64,000 bases of DNA, taken from assembly GCF_003148685.1 (NCBI RefSeq), contig NZ_QGGR01000015.1, positions 186,001 to 250,000 of the forward strand, read 5' to 3'. The stretch is from Actinoplanes xinjiangensis. Lineage in GTDB: Bacteria; Actinomycetota; Actinomycetes; Mycobacteriales; Micromonosporaceae. The translations under genes and the position numbers were made by a program. Of the stretch, positions 39,800-48,369 are shown piece after piece; position 1 is the stretch's first letter, and each line of letters begins with the position of its first letter. The notes beneath the pieces are model-generated. The model was not told the DNA's origin. It made no database searches and saw nothing but the letters and a program-made list of their open reading frames with translations.

Positions 39800-40918
39800 A
39801 TGCGTGACGTCGTGGAGATCGGCCTCGGTAAGACCGCGCAGCGCGGCTACCACCTGGACGACATCGCCATCGTTCCGAGTCGTCGCACCCGCGACGTGGA
39901 CGACGTGTCGACCGAGTGGAAGCTCGACGCGTACCCCTTCAAGATCCCTTGCGTCGCGCACCCGTCGGACGCCACCCAGAGCCCCGAGTCGGTGATCGCC
40001 CTGGGCCGCCTCGGCGGTCTGGGCGTGCTCAACGCCGAGGGCCTCTGGACGCGGTACGAGGACCCCAGCAAGATCCTCGAAGAGCTGGCCTCGCTGGACG
40101 AGGACGCCGACGCGACCCGGCGCCTCCAGGAGGTCTACGCCGAGCCGATCAAGCCGGAGCTGATCGCCGAGCGGGTCCGCGAGATCCGTGCGTCCGGCGT
40201 CACCACGGCGGTCCGGGTGTCGCCGCAGCACACCCTGGCCCTCGCTCCGGTCGTGCTGGATGCGGGTGTCGACCTCCTGGTCATCCAGGGCACCCTGGTG
40301 TCGGCCGAGCACGTGTCCACGACGGACGAGCCGCTCAACCTCAAGGAGTTCATCGCCGACCTCGACCTGCCGGTCATCGTCGGCGGTTGCACCGACTACA
40401 AGACGGCGCTGCACCTGATGCGGACCGGCGCGGCCGGCGTCATCGTCGGTGTCGGCGCCGACGAGTGGTCCACGACCGACACCGTCCTCGGCATCCGGGT
40501 GCCGATGGCCACCGCGATCGCCGACGCCGCGGCCGCCCGCCGCGACTACCTGGACGAGACCGGTGGGCGGTATGTGCATCTGATCGCCGACGGCGGTATC
40601 GCCACCAGCGGTGACATCGCCAAGGCGATCGGCTGCGGTGCCGACGCGGTGATGCTCGGCGAGCCGCTGTCACTGGCCGAGGGCGCCCCGGCCGGCGGCG
40701 CCTGGTGGCACTCGGCAGCCAGCCACCCGGATCTGCCGCGCGGCGGTTTCTGCATCGCCGGTGAGCCCGACGGCACTCTGGAAGAGGTGCTGTACGGCCC
40801 GGCCAACAGCCCCAACGGCCAGCTCAACCTCTTCGGTGGCCTGAAGCGCGCGATGGCCAAGTGCGGCTACCGCGACGTCAAGGAGTTCCAGAAGGTCGCC
40901 CTGGTCCTCGACAACTGA
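39800..40918 (+). CDS. guaB3: GuaB3-family IMP dehydrogenase-like protein
   Basis: 372-residue IMPDH/GMP-reductase relative without CBS domains, starting with VVEIGLGKTAQRGYHLDDIAIVPS as in actinobacterial GuaB3 proteins. Phosphate loop IADGGIATSGDIAKA and CTDYKTALHLMRTGAAGVIVGVG are present; the catalytic loop differs from GuaB. The reaction is uncertain: some GuaB3 proteins act as GMP reductases. ATG 39800 has AAGGACAAAGG upstream; likely co-transcribed with guaB and ended by a clean hairpin. Confidence 0.9.
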   Translation: MRDVVEIGLGKTAQRGYHLDDIAIVPSRRTRDVDDVSTEWKLDAYPFKIPCVAHPSDATQSPESVIALGRLGGLGVLNAEGLWTRYEDPSKILEELASLDEDADATRRLQEVYAEPIKPELIAERVREIRASGVTTAVRVSPQHTLALAPVVLDAGVDLLVIQGTLVSAEHVSTTDEPLNLKEFIADLDLPVIVGGCTDYKTALHLMRTGAAGVIVGVGADEWSTTDTVLGIRVPMATAIADAAAARRDYLDETGGRYVHLIADGGIATSGDIAKAIGCGADAVMLGEPLSLAEGAPAGGAWWHSAASHPDLPRGGFCIAGEPDGTLEEVLYGPANSPNGQLNLFGGLKRAMAKCGYRDVKEFQKVALVLDN

Positions 40919-40938
40919 TCACCCCACACAGCACACGG

Positions 40939-40961
40939 ACGGCGGGCCTCTGGCCCGCCGT
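40939..40961 (+). terminator. Terminator after guaB3
   Basis: ACGGCGGGCC (40939-40948), loop TCT, GGCCCGCCGT (40952-40961): ten perfect pairs, then TCGGCGTCT. Confidence 0.85.
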
Positions 40962-41000
40962 TCGGCGTCTCCGGACCAGGGCCCGCAGCCGGTCCGCCGG

Positions 41001-41085
41001 CTCGCCGGTCCCTGCGGCCCGCCGGTCCCTGCGGCTCGCCGATTTCGGCGGCTCGCCGATTTCGGCGGCTCGCCGTGTTCGGCTG
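41001..41085 (+). repeat. Five 17-bp tandem repeats
   Basis: Units start at 41001, 41018, 41035, 41052 and 41069, consensus CTCGCCG(G/A)T(C/T)(C/T)C(T/G)GCGG. The third and fourth are identical; the first two share GGTCCCTGCGG. Non-coding gap between guaB3 and the M1 peptidase. Confidence 0.85.
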
Positions 41086-41133
41086 GCTCTCACCGCTGTC
41101 AAAACAGCCGTGAGACAGCGGTGGGAGCCAGCC
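41081..41133. terminator. 20-bp-stem hairpin between convergent genes
   Basis: 41081-41100 pairs with 41114-41133 at 19 of 20 positions, the odd one being a T-G wobble; the 13-base loop is AAAACAGCCGTGA. The rest of the 313-bp gap (to 41231) shows no gene. Confidence 0.8.
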
Positions 41134-41231
41134 GGAAGGGCCACCGGATCAGCCCGGCGGTCGCGTTGCGGTCCGGCACCGGGACCGGGTCGCGGGGACA
41201 GCCTGGGTGCTCTGCGTAGACCGTACGAAAG

Positions 41232-42629
41232 TCAGGGTTTCGGGGGTTGGGTCTTCGCGGTGAGCCACGCGTGGAAGAAGTCGGTCAGATCGCGGCCCGC
41301 AGCGGCGGAGGCCGCCTTGATGAACTGGTCCGTGGTGACGTTGCCGTCGCGGTGTTCGGCGGTCCACGTCTTGACCAGTGTGAAGAAGGCGTCGTCGCCG
41401 AGGGTCTTGCGGAGCGCGTGGACGGTCATGCCGCCGCGCTGGTAGACGGCGTTGCCGAAGAGGCGCTGCGGTGTCGGGTCGCCGGGCGCCTCGGACCAGT
41501 TGAAGCCGGTGTAGCGCCGGTCGAAGATCTGCTGCGCGGTCTGCCCGCCGCTGTGTTCCGACCAGAGCCACTCGGCGTAGGTCGCGAAGCCCTCGTTGAG
41601 CCAGATGTCCTGCCAGCGGGCGAGGGCCACGCTGTCGCCGAACCACTGGTGGCCGAGTTCGTGTGCGACGACGCCGGTGTTCTCGCCGGTGAGGAAGAAC
41701 GTGTTGCCGTAGACCGGCCGGGACTGGGTCTCCAGGGCGTAGCGGATCTGTGCCTCGTCGACGACGACCCCGCCGTTGGCGCCGAACGGGTACGGCCCGA
41801 ACCGCGTCTCCAGGAAGTCGGTGATCTCGCCGGTGCGCGCCAGCGACTTCGCGGCCGGGCCGTCCGCGGGCATCGACTCGGGGATGGCGATGACCATCGG
41901 GCGCCCGGCGTGGGTGCTCTCGGTGATCCGGTACTGCCCGATCACGACGGTGGCGAGATAGCTGGCCATCGGTGACGACTCGGTCCACCGCCAGGTGGTC
42001 CTGCCGTTCGCGGTCTCCTTCGGCCCGGGAACGCCGTTGGCGATCACCTCGACCCCGTCCGGCACGGTCATCGCGAGCCGGAACGTCGCCTTGTCCGATG
42101 GATGGTCGTTGACCGGGAACCAGGTGCTCGCCGACTCCGGTTGGCCCAGCGCGACCGCACCCCGGCTGCCGTCGCGGAGCCAGCCGCTGGTGCCGAGCGT
42201 GTCGTTCTCGGTGGGCGCGGGCGTGCCGGCGTAGTCGACGACCACGGTGAACGCCTGACCGTCCGGAATCCCGTCGGCCGGGGTGATCACCAGCTCGGTG
42301 CCCTCGGCAGCCGACGCGGCGGCGGTGCCGTCCACGGCGACCCCGGCGACGGTGAGGCCGGCCAGGTCGAGGTTGAAGCGGGACAGGTCCTGGGTGGCGG
42401 TGGCGGTGATGGTCGCCGTGCCCTCCAGACGGCCGGCCGACGGGTCGTAGCGCAGCGACAGGTCGTAGCCGCCGACGTCGTAGCCACCGTTGCCGTACTT
42501 CGGAAAGTACGGATCACCGGCGCCGTCCGACCCGGGCCGGAAGCTCGGGCTGGGCTTCGGCTCGGGCCCGCCACCGGTGCATCCGGCGGCCGCCACCAGC
42601 AGAATCAGCCCGCTCACCCAAACCCTCAT
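41232..42629 (-). CDS. M1-family zinc metallopeptidase, lipoprotein
   Basis: 465 residues. Signal peptide with lipobox VAAAGC (Cys17), Pro/Ser linker, an N-terminal beta domain (about 50-240), then the gluzincin core: HELGH (323-327) and third ligand Glu346 in NEGFATYAEW. The usual GAMEN exopeptidase loop is diverged to GGVVVDEAQ, yet YALETQSRP follows. It lacks the large C-terminal helical domain of PepN, as secreted actinobacterial M1 enzymes do. Predicted to act on peptides outside the cell. Lies 19 bases after lytR on the same strand, with its own TACCCT box. Confidence 0.88.
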   Translation of the reverse strand: MRVWVSGLILLVAAAGCTGGGPEPKPSPSFRPGSDGAGDPYFPKYGNGGYDVGGYDLSLRYDPSAGRLEGTATITATATQDLSRFNLDLAGLTVAGVAVDGTAAASAAEGTELVITPADGIPDGQAFTVVVDYAGTPAPTENDTLGTSGWLRDGSRGAVALGQPESASTWFPVNDHPSDKATFRLAMTVPDGVEVIANGVPGPKETANGRTTWRWTESSPMASYLATVVIGQYRITESTHAGRPMVIAIPESMPADGPAAKSLARTGEITDFLETRFGPYPFGANGGVVVDEAQIRYALETQSRPVYGNTFFLTGENTGVVAHELGHQWFGDSVALARWQDIWLNEGFATYAEWLWSEHSGGQTAQQIFDRRYTGFNWSEAPGDPTPQRLFGNAVYQRGGMTVHALRKTLGDDAFFTLVKTWTAEHRDGNVTTDQFIKAASAAAGRDLTDFFHAWLTAKTQPPKP

Positions 42630-42636
42630 GTCGTTG

Positions 42637-42642
42637 AGGGTA
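42637..42642 (-). promoter_or_regulatory. Probable leaderless -10 box of the M1 peptidase (TACCCT)
   Basis: On the minus strand TACCCT, 7 bases, ATG (42629-42627); within the 19-bp gap after the upstream gene. Confidence 0.5.
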
Positions 42643-42648
42643 CGGCCA

Positions 42649-43740
42649 TCACTTGTCGACCAGTTTGGGGTGTCCTGCGAGGTATCGGCGATGGCTGCCC
42701 TTGGCGAGTGCCTGGATGAACCCGCGTCCCTCGGTCTTGAGCTGCTCACCGAGGTATCCGCCGCCGCTGCCGACACCTTCGCCGGGCAGGCTGACCGTGG
42801 TGATCCCGGCGGCGGTGAGGTCGCGGAGCGCGTAGGCGTACTCGAACGGGGTACGCCCGCCCAGGTAGACCAGGGAGTCGCCGAGCGCGTTGATCACCGA
42901 GCCGAGCTTCGCCGGGTCGCTCAGTCCCTGCGACAGTGCCTTGGCCAGGATCGCCTCGACCATCTGCCGATGGTGGCGCTGCCGGTCGTAGTCGCCGTTG
43001 GGCAGCCCGTACCGCTGCCGGGCGTAGTCGATGGCCTGCCAGCCGACCAGGCGCCGGGTGCCGGGCTGGTAGACGGCCTGCGGTCCGATGTAGTCGCCGC
43101 CGGAGAGGGTCCGCATCGAACCGTCCGGTTTGCGGTGCCGCGACTTCACCGTCTGGTCGATCCGCATGTCGATGCCGCCGAGCTGGTCGACCAGCTTGTC
43201 GAGGCCGCGGAAATTGAGGATCGCGCCACCGTGGAACGTCTTGATCCCGGTATACGCGCTGAGAGTTTTCGTGAGCAGTTCGTAACCCTGCTCGACGCTT
43301 TTCTTGTCCGATCCCGGAATCCGGGAACCGCGGCTCATCGCCTCGGTGATCTTGTGTTTCCCGCCGCGGAATCCAGACTTCCGATATGCCGGAATATCCA
43401 CCCGCAGGTCCCGGGGCAGCGAATACAGATAGGCGGACCGCAGGTCCGCCTCCACGTGCATCAGCATGATCGTGTCGGCGTGCGGCTCCCAGTCGGGGAT
43501 GCTCACCCGGGTGTCGACGCCGACCAGCACCAGGTCGAGCGGCCCCTTGATGTCGGCGCCGGGTGACGGCGGCGGCGCGCTCGGTGTGATGCTCGCGAGC
43601 GGGACGGCGCTGCTCGACACGGCCGGCGCGGCGGCGGGCCCGGACGAGCGCCGGCTCACCGCGATGGCTACGCCGACTCCGGCGATCAGGGCCAATGCGA
43701 CGCCGGCCACGATCGACCAGGTGATCTTGCTGTTCCGCAT
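42649..43740 (-). CDS. LytR-CpsA-Psr family cell-wall ligase
   Basis: 363 residues: short cytosolic N-terminus, membrane helix (about 8-28), Pro/Ser/Ala linker, then the LCP catalytic domain with VLVGVDTR, HADTIMLMHVEA, SLPRDLRVDIP and IDYARQRYGLPNGDYDRQRHHR, which together hold the Arg/Asp residues that bind pyrophosphate. LCP enzymes attach wall polysaccharides or arabinogalactan-like polymers to peptidoglycan. ATG 43740 fits a TACTGT box 7 bases upstream; an ATG 36 bases earlier would overlap it. Divergent from the subtilase gene. Confidence 0.9.
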   Translation of the reverse strand: MRNSKITWSIVAGVALALIAGVGVAIAVSRRSSGPAAAPAVSSSAVPLASITPSAPPPSPGADIKGPLDLVLVGVDTRVSIPDWEPHADTIMLMHVEADLRSAYLYSLPRDLRVDIPAYRKSGFRGGKHKITEAMSRGSRIPGSDKKSVEQGYELLTKTLSAYTGIKTFHGGAILNFRGLDKLVDQLGGIDMRIDQTVKSRHRKPDGSMRTLSGGDYIGPQAVYQPGTRRLVGWQAIDYARQRYGLPNGDYDRQRHHRQMVEAILAKALSQGLSDPAKLGSVINALGDSLVYLGGRTPFEYAYALRDLTAAGITTVSLPGEGVGSGGGYLGEQLKTEGRGFIQALAKGSHRRYLAGHPKLVDK

Positions 43741-43747
43741 AGCGGGA

Positions 43748-43753
43748 ACAGTA
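43748..43753 (-). promoter_or_regulatory. Probable leaderless -10 box of the LCP gene (TACTGT)
   Basis: On the minus strand TACTGT, 7 bases, ATG (43740-43738). Confidence 0.5.
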
Positions 43754-43870
43754 AATGACATCGCGGTAACGCTCAATGCCGTGGGCTATTGCGAAATTCA
43801 AGATCACCGGTACGCTGGCGCGGCGATTCGCCGGACCGCGGCGGATCGCCCACGGGGAGGCAGTCCGAGA

Positions 43871-45700
43871 ATGAATTCCATCCGACGGCGGGTCATCGTA
43901 GGTTTCGCCGCCGCCACCACGCTGTCCGCCGGAGTGGTCCTGGCACCGGTCGCGGGTGCGTCGGTGACCGGCTCCGGCCAGGCACTTCCGGTCCGTCTGC
44001 TGGTCGGCCTGCGCTCCGGCGTGGCGGCCGACGTCACGCTGCCCAGCCTTCAGCGGCTCGGTCTGCCGACGGCCGACGGCGACAGCACCGCCCGCCGACT
44101 GCTCAGCGAGATCCGGGCCAAGGCGATCGAGGTGCCGGGCGCCCGCGCCGCGGCGGTGACCGCCGCTCTCAAGGCCGACCCGAACGTCGCGTACGTCGAG
44201 GTCGACCCGCAGGTCCAGAAGGCCGAAGTCACTCCGAATGACCCCTGGATCGCGCAGAACCGTCAGCCCGAGCTGGCGCAGATGAACGTGCCGGCCGCGT
44301 GGGACACCACCACCGGGTCGACGGTGACGGTCGCGGTCGTGGACACCGGCGTGAACGCGGTCGGTGACCTGGCCGGCAAGGTCCTGTCCGGATACGACTT
44401 CCACAACAACGACGGCTACCCGTCCGACGACGAGGGCCACGGCACGATGGTCTCCTCGCTGATCGCGGCGACGCCGAACAACGGCAAGGGGATGGCGGGC
44501 GTCTGTGCCCAGTGCCGGATCCTGCCGGTGAAGGCGCTCAACGGGGCCGGCCAGGGCTACCACTCGAGCATCGCCAAGGGCGTCATCTACGCCGCCCAGA
44601 AGGGCGCGAAGATCATCAACCTGTCGCTGGGCGGTACCGCCACCTCGGCGGTGCTCCAGGACGCGGTGGCCTACGCGAACGGCAAGGGCGCCCTGGTGGT
44701 CGCGGCGGCCGGCAACGAGAACACCAGCCGCAAGAGCTACCCGGCGGCGTACGCGGACGTGCTCGCCGTGGGTGCCACCAACACCCGCACCGGCGGCCGG
44801 GCCCGCGCGGGCTTCTCCAACTTCGGCAGCTGGGTGGACGTCGCGGCCCCGGGCATCACGGCGGCCATGCAGTACAACGGCACCTACTGCTACGACAGCC
44901 GTTCGTCGTGCTGGGTCAAGCAGTACGACCCGCGGACCGGCGAGCTGGTCTACGACGACTACGGGGTGCAGGGCACGTCCTTCTCGGCGCCGCTGGTCTC
45001 CGGCGTGGCCGCGCTCGTCGCGTCGGCTCACCCGAACTACGCCGGTGGTGGCCTGCGGTATGCGATCACCAACTCGGGGCGCCGGGACAACACCTGGACG
45101 CAGTTCGGCACGGTCGACGCGGTCCGCGCGATCAACACCGGCGGTGACACCAGGGCGCCGTCCGCCACCGGCTTCGCCCCGGCGGCGAACAGCAAGGTCC
45201 GCGGCAACGTGGCGATCAACCTGTACGGCCTGACCGACGACTGGTCCGGCGTCCGGAACGTGAACCTCTACGTCGACGGCAAGTGGCACAACTGGGACTA
45301 CGTCGCCCCGTTCGCCCCGGTGCTGAAGACGGGCACCCGGAACGGCGCCGTCAAGGTGCAGCTGCTGGTCTACGACAAGGCCGGCAACCACCTCTGGCTG
45401 CCGGCGCGCTGGTACACCGCCGACAACCTCGCGCCCTCGGTCTCGATCACCAAGGCCCCGGCCAACAAGGCCAAGGTCAAGGGCACGGTCAAGGTGTACG
45501 CGAAGGCCGCCGACAAATCCGGGATCAGCAAGGTCGAGCTGATCGTGAACGGGAAGGTCGTGGCGACCGACCGGACGGCGGGCTACCTGCTCAGCTTCAA
45601 GGTGGCGAGCCAGAAGAAGACGATGAAGGTCCGGATCCGGGCGTACGACAAGGCGGGCAACGTGAGGTACACGACGATCCGCACGTACTACCGAGCCTGA
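43871..45700 (+). CDS. Secreted subtilisin-like serine protease (S8) with Ig-like repeats
   Basis: 609 residues: signal peptide (about 1-30, ending AGA), an inhibitor-type propeptide (about 38-118), an S8 catalytic domain with Asp158 (VAVVDTG), His190 (EGHGT), Asn282 (AAGNEN) and Ser370 (GTSFSAP), and two C-terminal Ig-like domains (about 420-510 and 515-609, both with the pattern KVKGTVKVYAKAADKSGI or YDKAGN). Four Cys in the catalytic part suggest disulfides. An extracellular nutrient protease by type. ATG 43871 with GGGGAGG upstream. Confidence 0.92.
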   Translation: MNSIRRRVIVGFAAATTLSAGVVLAPVAGASVTGSGQALPVRLLVGLRSGVAADVTLPSLQRLGLPTADGDSTARRLLSEIRAKAIEVPGARAAAVTAALKADPNVAYVEVDPQVQKAEVTPNDPWIAQNRQPELAQMNVPAAWDTTTGSTVTVAVVDTGVNAVGDLAGKVLSGYDFHNNDGYPSDDEGHGTMVSSLIAATPNNGKGMAGVCAQCRILPVKALNGAGQGYHSSIAKGVIYAAQKGAKIINLSLGGTATSAVLQDAVAYANGKGALVVAAAGNENTSRKSYPAAYADVLAVGATNTRTGGRARAGFSNFGSWVDVAAPGITAAMQYNGTYCYDSRSSCWVKQYDPRTGELVYDDYGVQGTSFSAPLVSGVAALVASAHPNYAGGGLRYAITNSGRRDNTWTQFGTVDAVRAINTGGDTRAPSATGFAPAANSKVRGNVAINLYGLTDDWSGVRNVNLYVDGKWHNWDYVAPFAPVLKTGTRNGAVKVQLLVYDKAGNHLWLPARWYTADNLAPSVSITKAPANKAKVKGTVKVYAKAADKSGISKVELIVNGKVVATDRTAGYLLSFKVASQKKTMKVRIRAYDKAGNVRYTTIRTYYRA

Positions 45701-45707
45701 CCGGGTC

Positions 45708-45748
45708 GGGGTGCTCACCCGTCGGTAAACTCGCCGGGTGAGCACCCC
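45708..45748 (+). promoter_or_regulatory. 14-bp perfect inverted repeat enclosing the guaA -10 box and start codon
   Basis: GGGGTGCTCACCCG (45708-45721) and CGGGTGAGCACCCC (45735-45748). The 13-base loop holds TAAACT (45726-45731), the likely leaderless -10 box, and the right arm holds GTG 45738. In a read-through RNA from the protease gene the stem would end the transcript or hide the start codon. Confidence 0.75.
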
Positions 45749-47285
45749 GCGTCCCGTTCTCGTCGTCGACTTCGGCGCCCAGTACGCTCAGTTGATCGCC
45801 CGCCGGGTCCGCGAGGCCCGTGTCTACTCCGAGATCGTCCCGCACTCGATGCCGGTGGCCGAGATGCTGGCGAAGAATCCCGCCGCGATCATCCTCTCCG
45901 GTGGCCCGTCCAGCGTCTATGAGCCGGGGGCACCCACCCTCGACGCCGGCCTGTTCGACAGCGACGTGCCGGTCTTCGGCATCTGCTACGGCTTCCAGGC
46001 GATGGCCCAGGCGCTCGGCGGCACCGTCGCGCACACCGGCGCCCGGGAGTATGGGCGGACCGTTCTGGAGAGCCGCGGCGGCACCCTGCTCCGCGACCTC
46101 CCCGCCGATCTGCCGGTGTGGATGAGCCACGGGGACAGCGTCGCGGTGGCCCCCGACGGCTTCTCGGTCACCGCCTCCACCCCCGGCGCCCCGGTCGCCG
46201 CTTTCGAGGACCTCACCTCCCGGCGTGCCGGTGTGCAGTTCCACCCCGAGGTGGCGCACACCGACCAGGGCCAGGAGATGCTCAAGCGCTTCCTGTACGA
46301 CATCGCCGGCATCGAGCCCACCTGGACACCGGACAACATCATCGACGACCAGGTCGAGTTGATCCGCCGGCAGGTCGGCGACAAGCAGGTGCTCTGCGCG
46401 CTCTCCGGTGGTGTCGACTCGGCGGTCGCCGCGGCCCTGGTCCACAAGGCCATCGGTGACCAGCTCACCTGCGTCTTCGTCGACCACGGCCTGCTCCGTG
46501 CGGGCGAGGCGGCCCAGGTGGAGAAGGACTATGTCGCGTCCACCGGCGTCCGGCTGATCGTCGTCGACGCGGAGGAGCAGTTCCTCGGCTTTTTGAAGGA
46601 CGTGACCGACCCGGAGCAGAAGCGCAAGATCATCGGCCGGGAGTTCATCCGGACGTTCGAGGCGGAAGCCCGCAAGCTGGACGCCGAGCGGCACATCGAG
46701 TTCCTGGTCCAGGGCACCCTCTACCCGGATGTGGTGGAGTCCGGCGGTGGCACCGGTACGGCGAACATCAAGTCGCACCACAATGTCGGCGGCCTGCCCG
46801 ACGACCTCCAGTTCGCCCTGATCGAGCCGCTGCGCACCCTGTTCAAGGACGAGGTCCGCGCGATCGGCAAGGAGCTGGGCCTGCCCGACGAGATCGTGCA
46901 GCGGCACCCGTTCCCCGGCCCCGGCCTGGCGATCCGGATCATCGGCGCGGTCGACCGGGAGCGTCTCGACGTTCTGCGCGCGGCCGACCTGATCGCCCGC
47001 GAGGAGCTGGCCGCCTCCGGCCTGGACCGCGAGGTCTGGCAGTTCCCGGTGGTGCTGCTCGCCGACGTGCGCAGCGTGGGTGTCCAGGGTGACGGCCGGA
47101 CCTACGGGCACCCGGTGGTGCTGCGGCCGGTCTCCTCCGAGGACGCCATGACCGCGGACTGGTCGCGGCTGCCGTACGACCTGATCGCCAAGATCTCGAA
47201 CCGGATCACCAACGAGGTCCGCGAGATCAACAGAGTCGTGCTGGACGTCACGAGCAAGCCGCCGGGCACCATCGAGTGGGAGTGA
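45738..47285 (+). CDS. guaA: GMP synthase (glutamine-hydrolysing)
   Basis: Amination of XMP to GMP. 515 residues: glutaminase domain (1-195) with nucleophile Cys83 in GICYGFQ and the HPEV His, ATP-pyrophosphatase domain with P-loop SGGVDSAV, and the C-terminal dimerisation domain ending KPPGTIEWE. GTG 45738 starts exactly 7 bases after TAAACT. Downstream of a protease gene of the same direction but insulated by a hairpin. Confidence 0.97.
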   Translation: MSTPRPVLVVDFGAQYAQLIARRVREARVYSEIVPHSMPVAEMLAKNPAAIILSGGPSSVYEPGAPTLDAGLFDSDVPVFGICYGFQAMAQALGGTVAHTGAREYGRTVLESRGGTLLRDLPADLPVWMSHGDSVAVAPDGFSVTASTPGAPVAAFEDLTSRRAGVQFHPEVAHTDQGQEMLKRFLYDIAGIEPTWTPDNIIDDQVELIRRQVGDKQVLCALSGGVDSAVAAALVHKAIGDQLTCVFVDHGLLRAGEAAQVEKDYVASTGVRLIVVDAEEQFLGFLKDVTDPEQKRKIIGREFIRTFEAEARKLDAERHIEFLVQGTLYPDVVESGGGTGTANIKSHHNVGGLPDDLQFALIEPLRTLFKDEVRAIGKELGLPDEIVQRHPFPGPGLAIRIIGAVDRERLDVLRAADLIAREELAASGLDREVWQFPVVLLADVRSVGVQGDGRTYGHPVVLRPVSSEDAMTADWSRLPYDLIAKISNRITNEVREINRVVLDVTSKPPGTIEWE

Positions 47286-47301
47286 CGTTCGGTAGTGGAT
47301 C

Positions 47302-47340
47302 AATCGCCCAGGGCGGCGTAACCCGCCCTGAGCTGCGATT
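47302..47340 (+). terminator. Terminator after guaA
   Basis: CAGGGCGG (47309-47316), loop CGTAAC, CCGCCCTG (47323-47330), with outer AATCGC (47302-47307)/GCGATT (47335-47340) pairing. Confidence 0.8.
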
Positions 47341-47367
47341 ACTCACCGCTATCCCACTGTCAGGAAT

Positions 47368-47396
47368 TTGACAGAAGTTCTTGAGAGGTAACAAAT
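47368..47396 (+). promoter_or_regulatory. Possible promoter of the first NUDIX gene
   Basis: TTGACA (47368-47373), 17 bases, ACAAAT (47391-47396); a TAACAA lies 2 bases earlier. About 20 bases to the GTG start, no clear ribosome-binding site. Confidence 0.4.
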
Positions 47397-47416
47397 CGCG
47401 GGCAGAATTGCGGCCC

Positions 47417-48364
47417 GTGACCCCCGCACTGGAACCGCTCCGCAGGATCGCCGCCTACGCCGTCGCCCGTGACGACGAGGGCCGCGTTCTCCTGGTCCGG
47501 GCATCGTCCCGATCCGGTACCCCCGGAGTCTGGTCGCTGCCCGGCGGCGCCGTCGACCACGGCGAAGATCCCAACCACACCGTCGTCCGCGAGACCGCGG
47601 CGGAGACCGGCCTCTCCGTCGCCGTCTCGGGGCTGCACGACGTGCTCGCCGACATGCGCTCCATGCCGCACCGCGGCGTCACCATCCATACCGACCGGCT
47701 GATCTACTCGGTGTCGATACGCGGCGGCAACCTGATCGACCGGGTCGGCCACCCCACCGACCTGGCCCGCTGGTACACCCTGGCGGAGGCGGAGAAACTC
47801 AAGCTCCGGCCGTTCACCGCGGCCGCGCTCGGGCTCTCCGCCAACGCCGGTGACCTGCGGCCCGAGGAGGCGCCGGTCTTCCCGTCCTTCTACGCCTACC
47901 AGGGACCGGACGGCCTGCACCGGGCACAGCGCTTCGCGGCCTACGCGATCGCCACCGACCCGTTCCAGAATCTGCTGCTCACCCGGATCTCCGCCGGCTA
48001 TCCGGGGGCCGGCTGCTGGCACCTGCCCGGCGGCGGCACCGACTACGGCGAACAGCCCGGCGCGGCACTGATCCGCGAACTCGTCGAGGAGACCGGCCAG
48101 GAGGGCCGCCTCGTCGAGCTGCTCGGGGTGGCCAGCCACCGCGACGCCGCCTCGCTGGGCCCCGAGGGCTACCCCATCGACTGGCACGGGGTCCGGGCCT
48201 TCTACCGGGTCGTCGTCGACAAGCCGACCGAGGTCACCATTCACGACGTGGGCGGTTCCACCTCCGAGGCCCGATGGATGCCGCTCACCGAGGTCGCGGC
48301 GCTCGGCCCCGACCAGCTCACCGAGGTGACCGCCGATGCGCTACGGGCGGCGCGGCTAATCTAG
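47417..48364 (+). CDS. Tandem double-NUDIX hydrolase 1
   Basis: 315 residues made of two NUDIX domains. Boxes are GGAVDHGEDPNHTVVRETAAE (about residues 45-68) and GGGTDYGEQPGAALIRELVEE (about 210-232); both keep the RExxEE-type metal glutamates (the first reads RETAAET). NUDIX enzymes hydrolyse nucleoside diphosphates linked to another group; which substrate applies here is unknown. A paralog with the same double architecture follows, so the locus encodes four NUDIX domains. GTG 47417 chosen because upstream in-frame codons have no initiation signals. Confidence 0.82.
   Translation: MTPALEPLRRIAAYAVARDDEGRVLLVRASSRSGTPGVWSLPGGAVDHGEDPNHTVVRETAAETGLSVAVSGLHDVLADMRSMPHRGVTIHTDRLIYSVSIRGGNLIDRVGHPTDLARWYTLAEAEKLKLRPFTAAALGLSANAGDLRPEEAPVFPSFYAYQGPDGLHRAQRFAAYAIATDPFQNLLLTRISAGYPGAGCWHLPGGGTDYGEQPGAALIRELVEETGQEGRLVELLGVASHRDAASLGPEGYPIDWHGVRAFYRVVVDKPTEVTIHDVGGSTSEARWMPLTEVAALGPDQLTEVTADALRAARLI
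48357..48362 (+). promoter_or_regulatory. Probable leaderless -10 box of the second NUDIX gene (TAATCT)
   Basis: TAATCT, 7 bases, GTG 48370; overlaps the last codons of the first NUDIX gene. Confidence 0.5.
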
Positions 48365-48369
48365 AGCGG

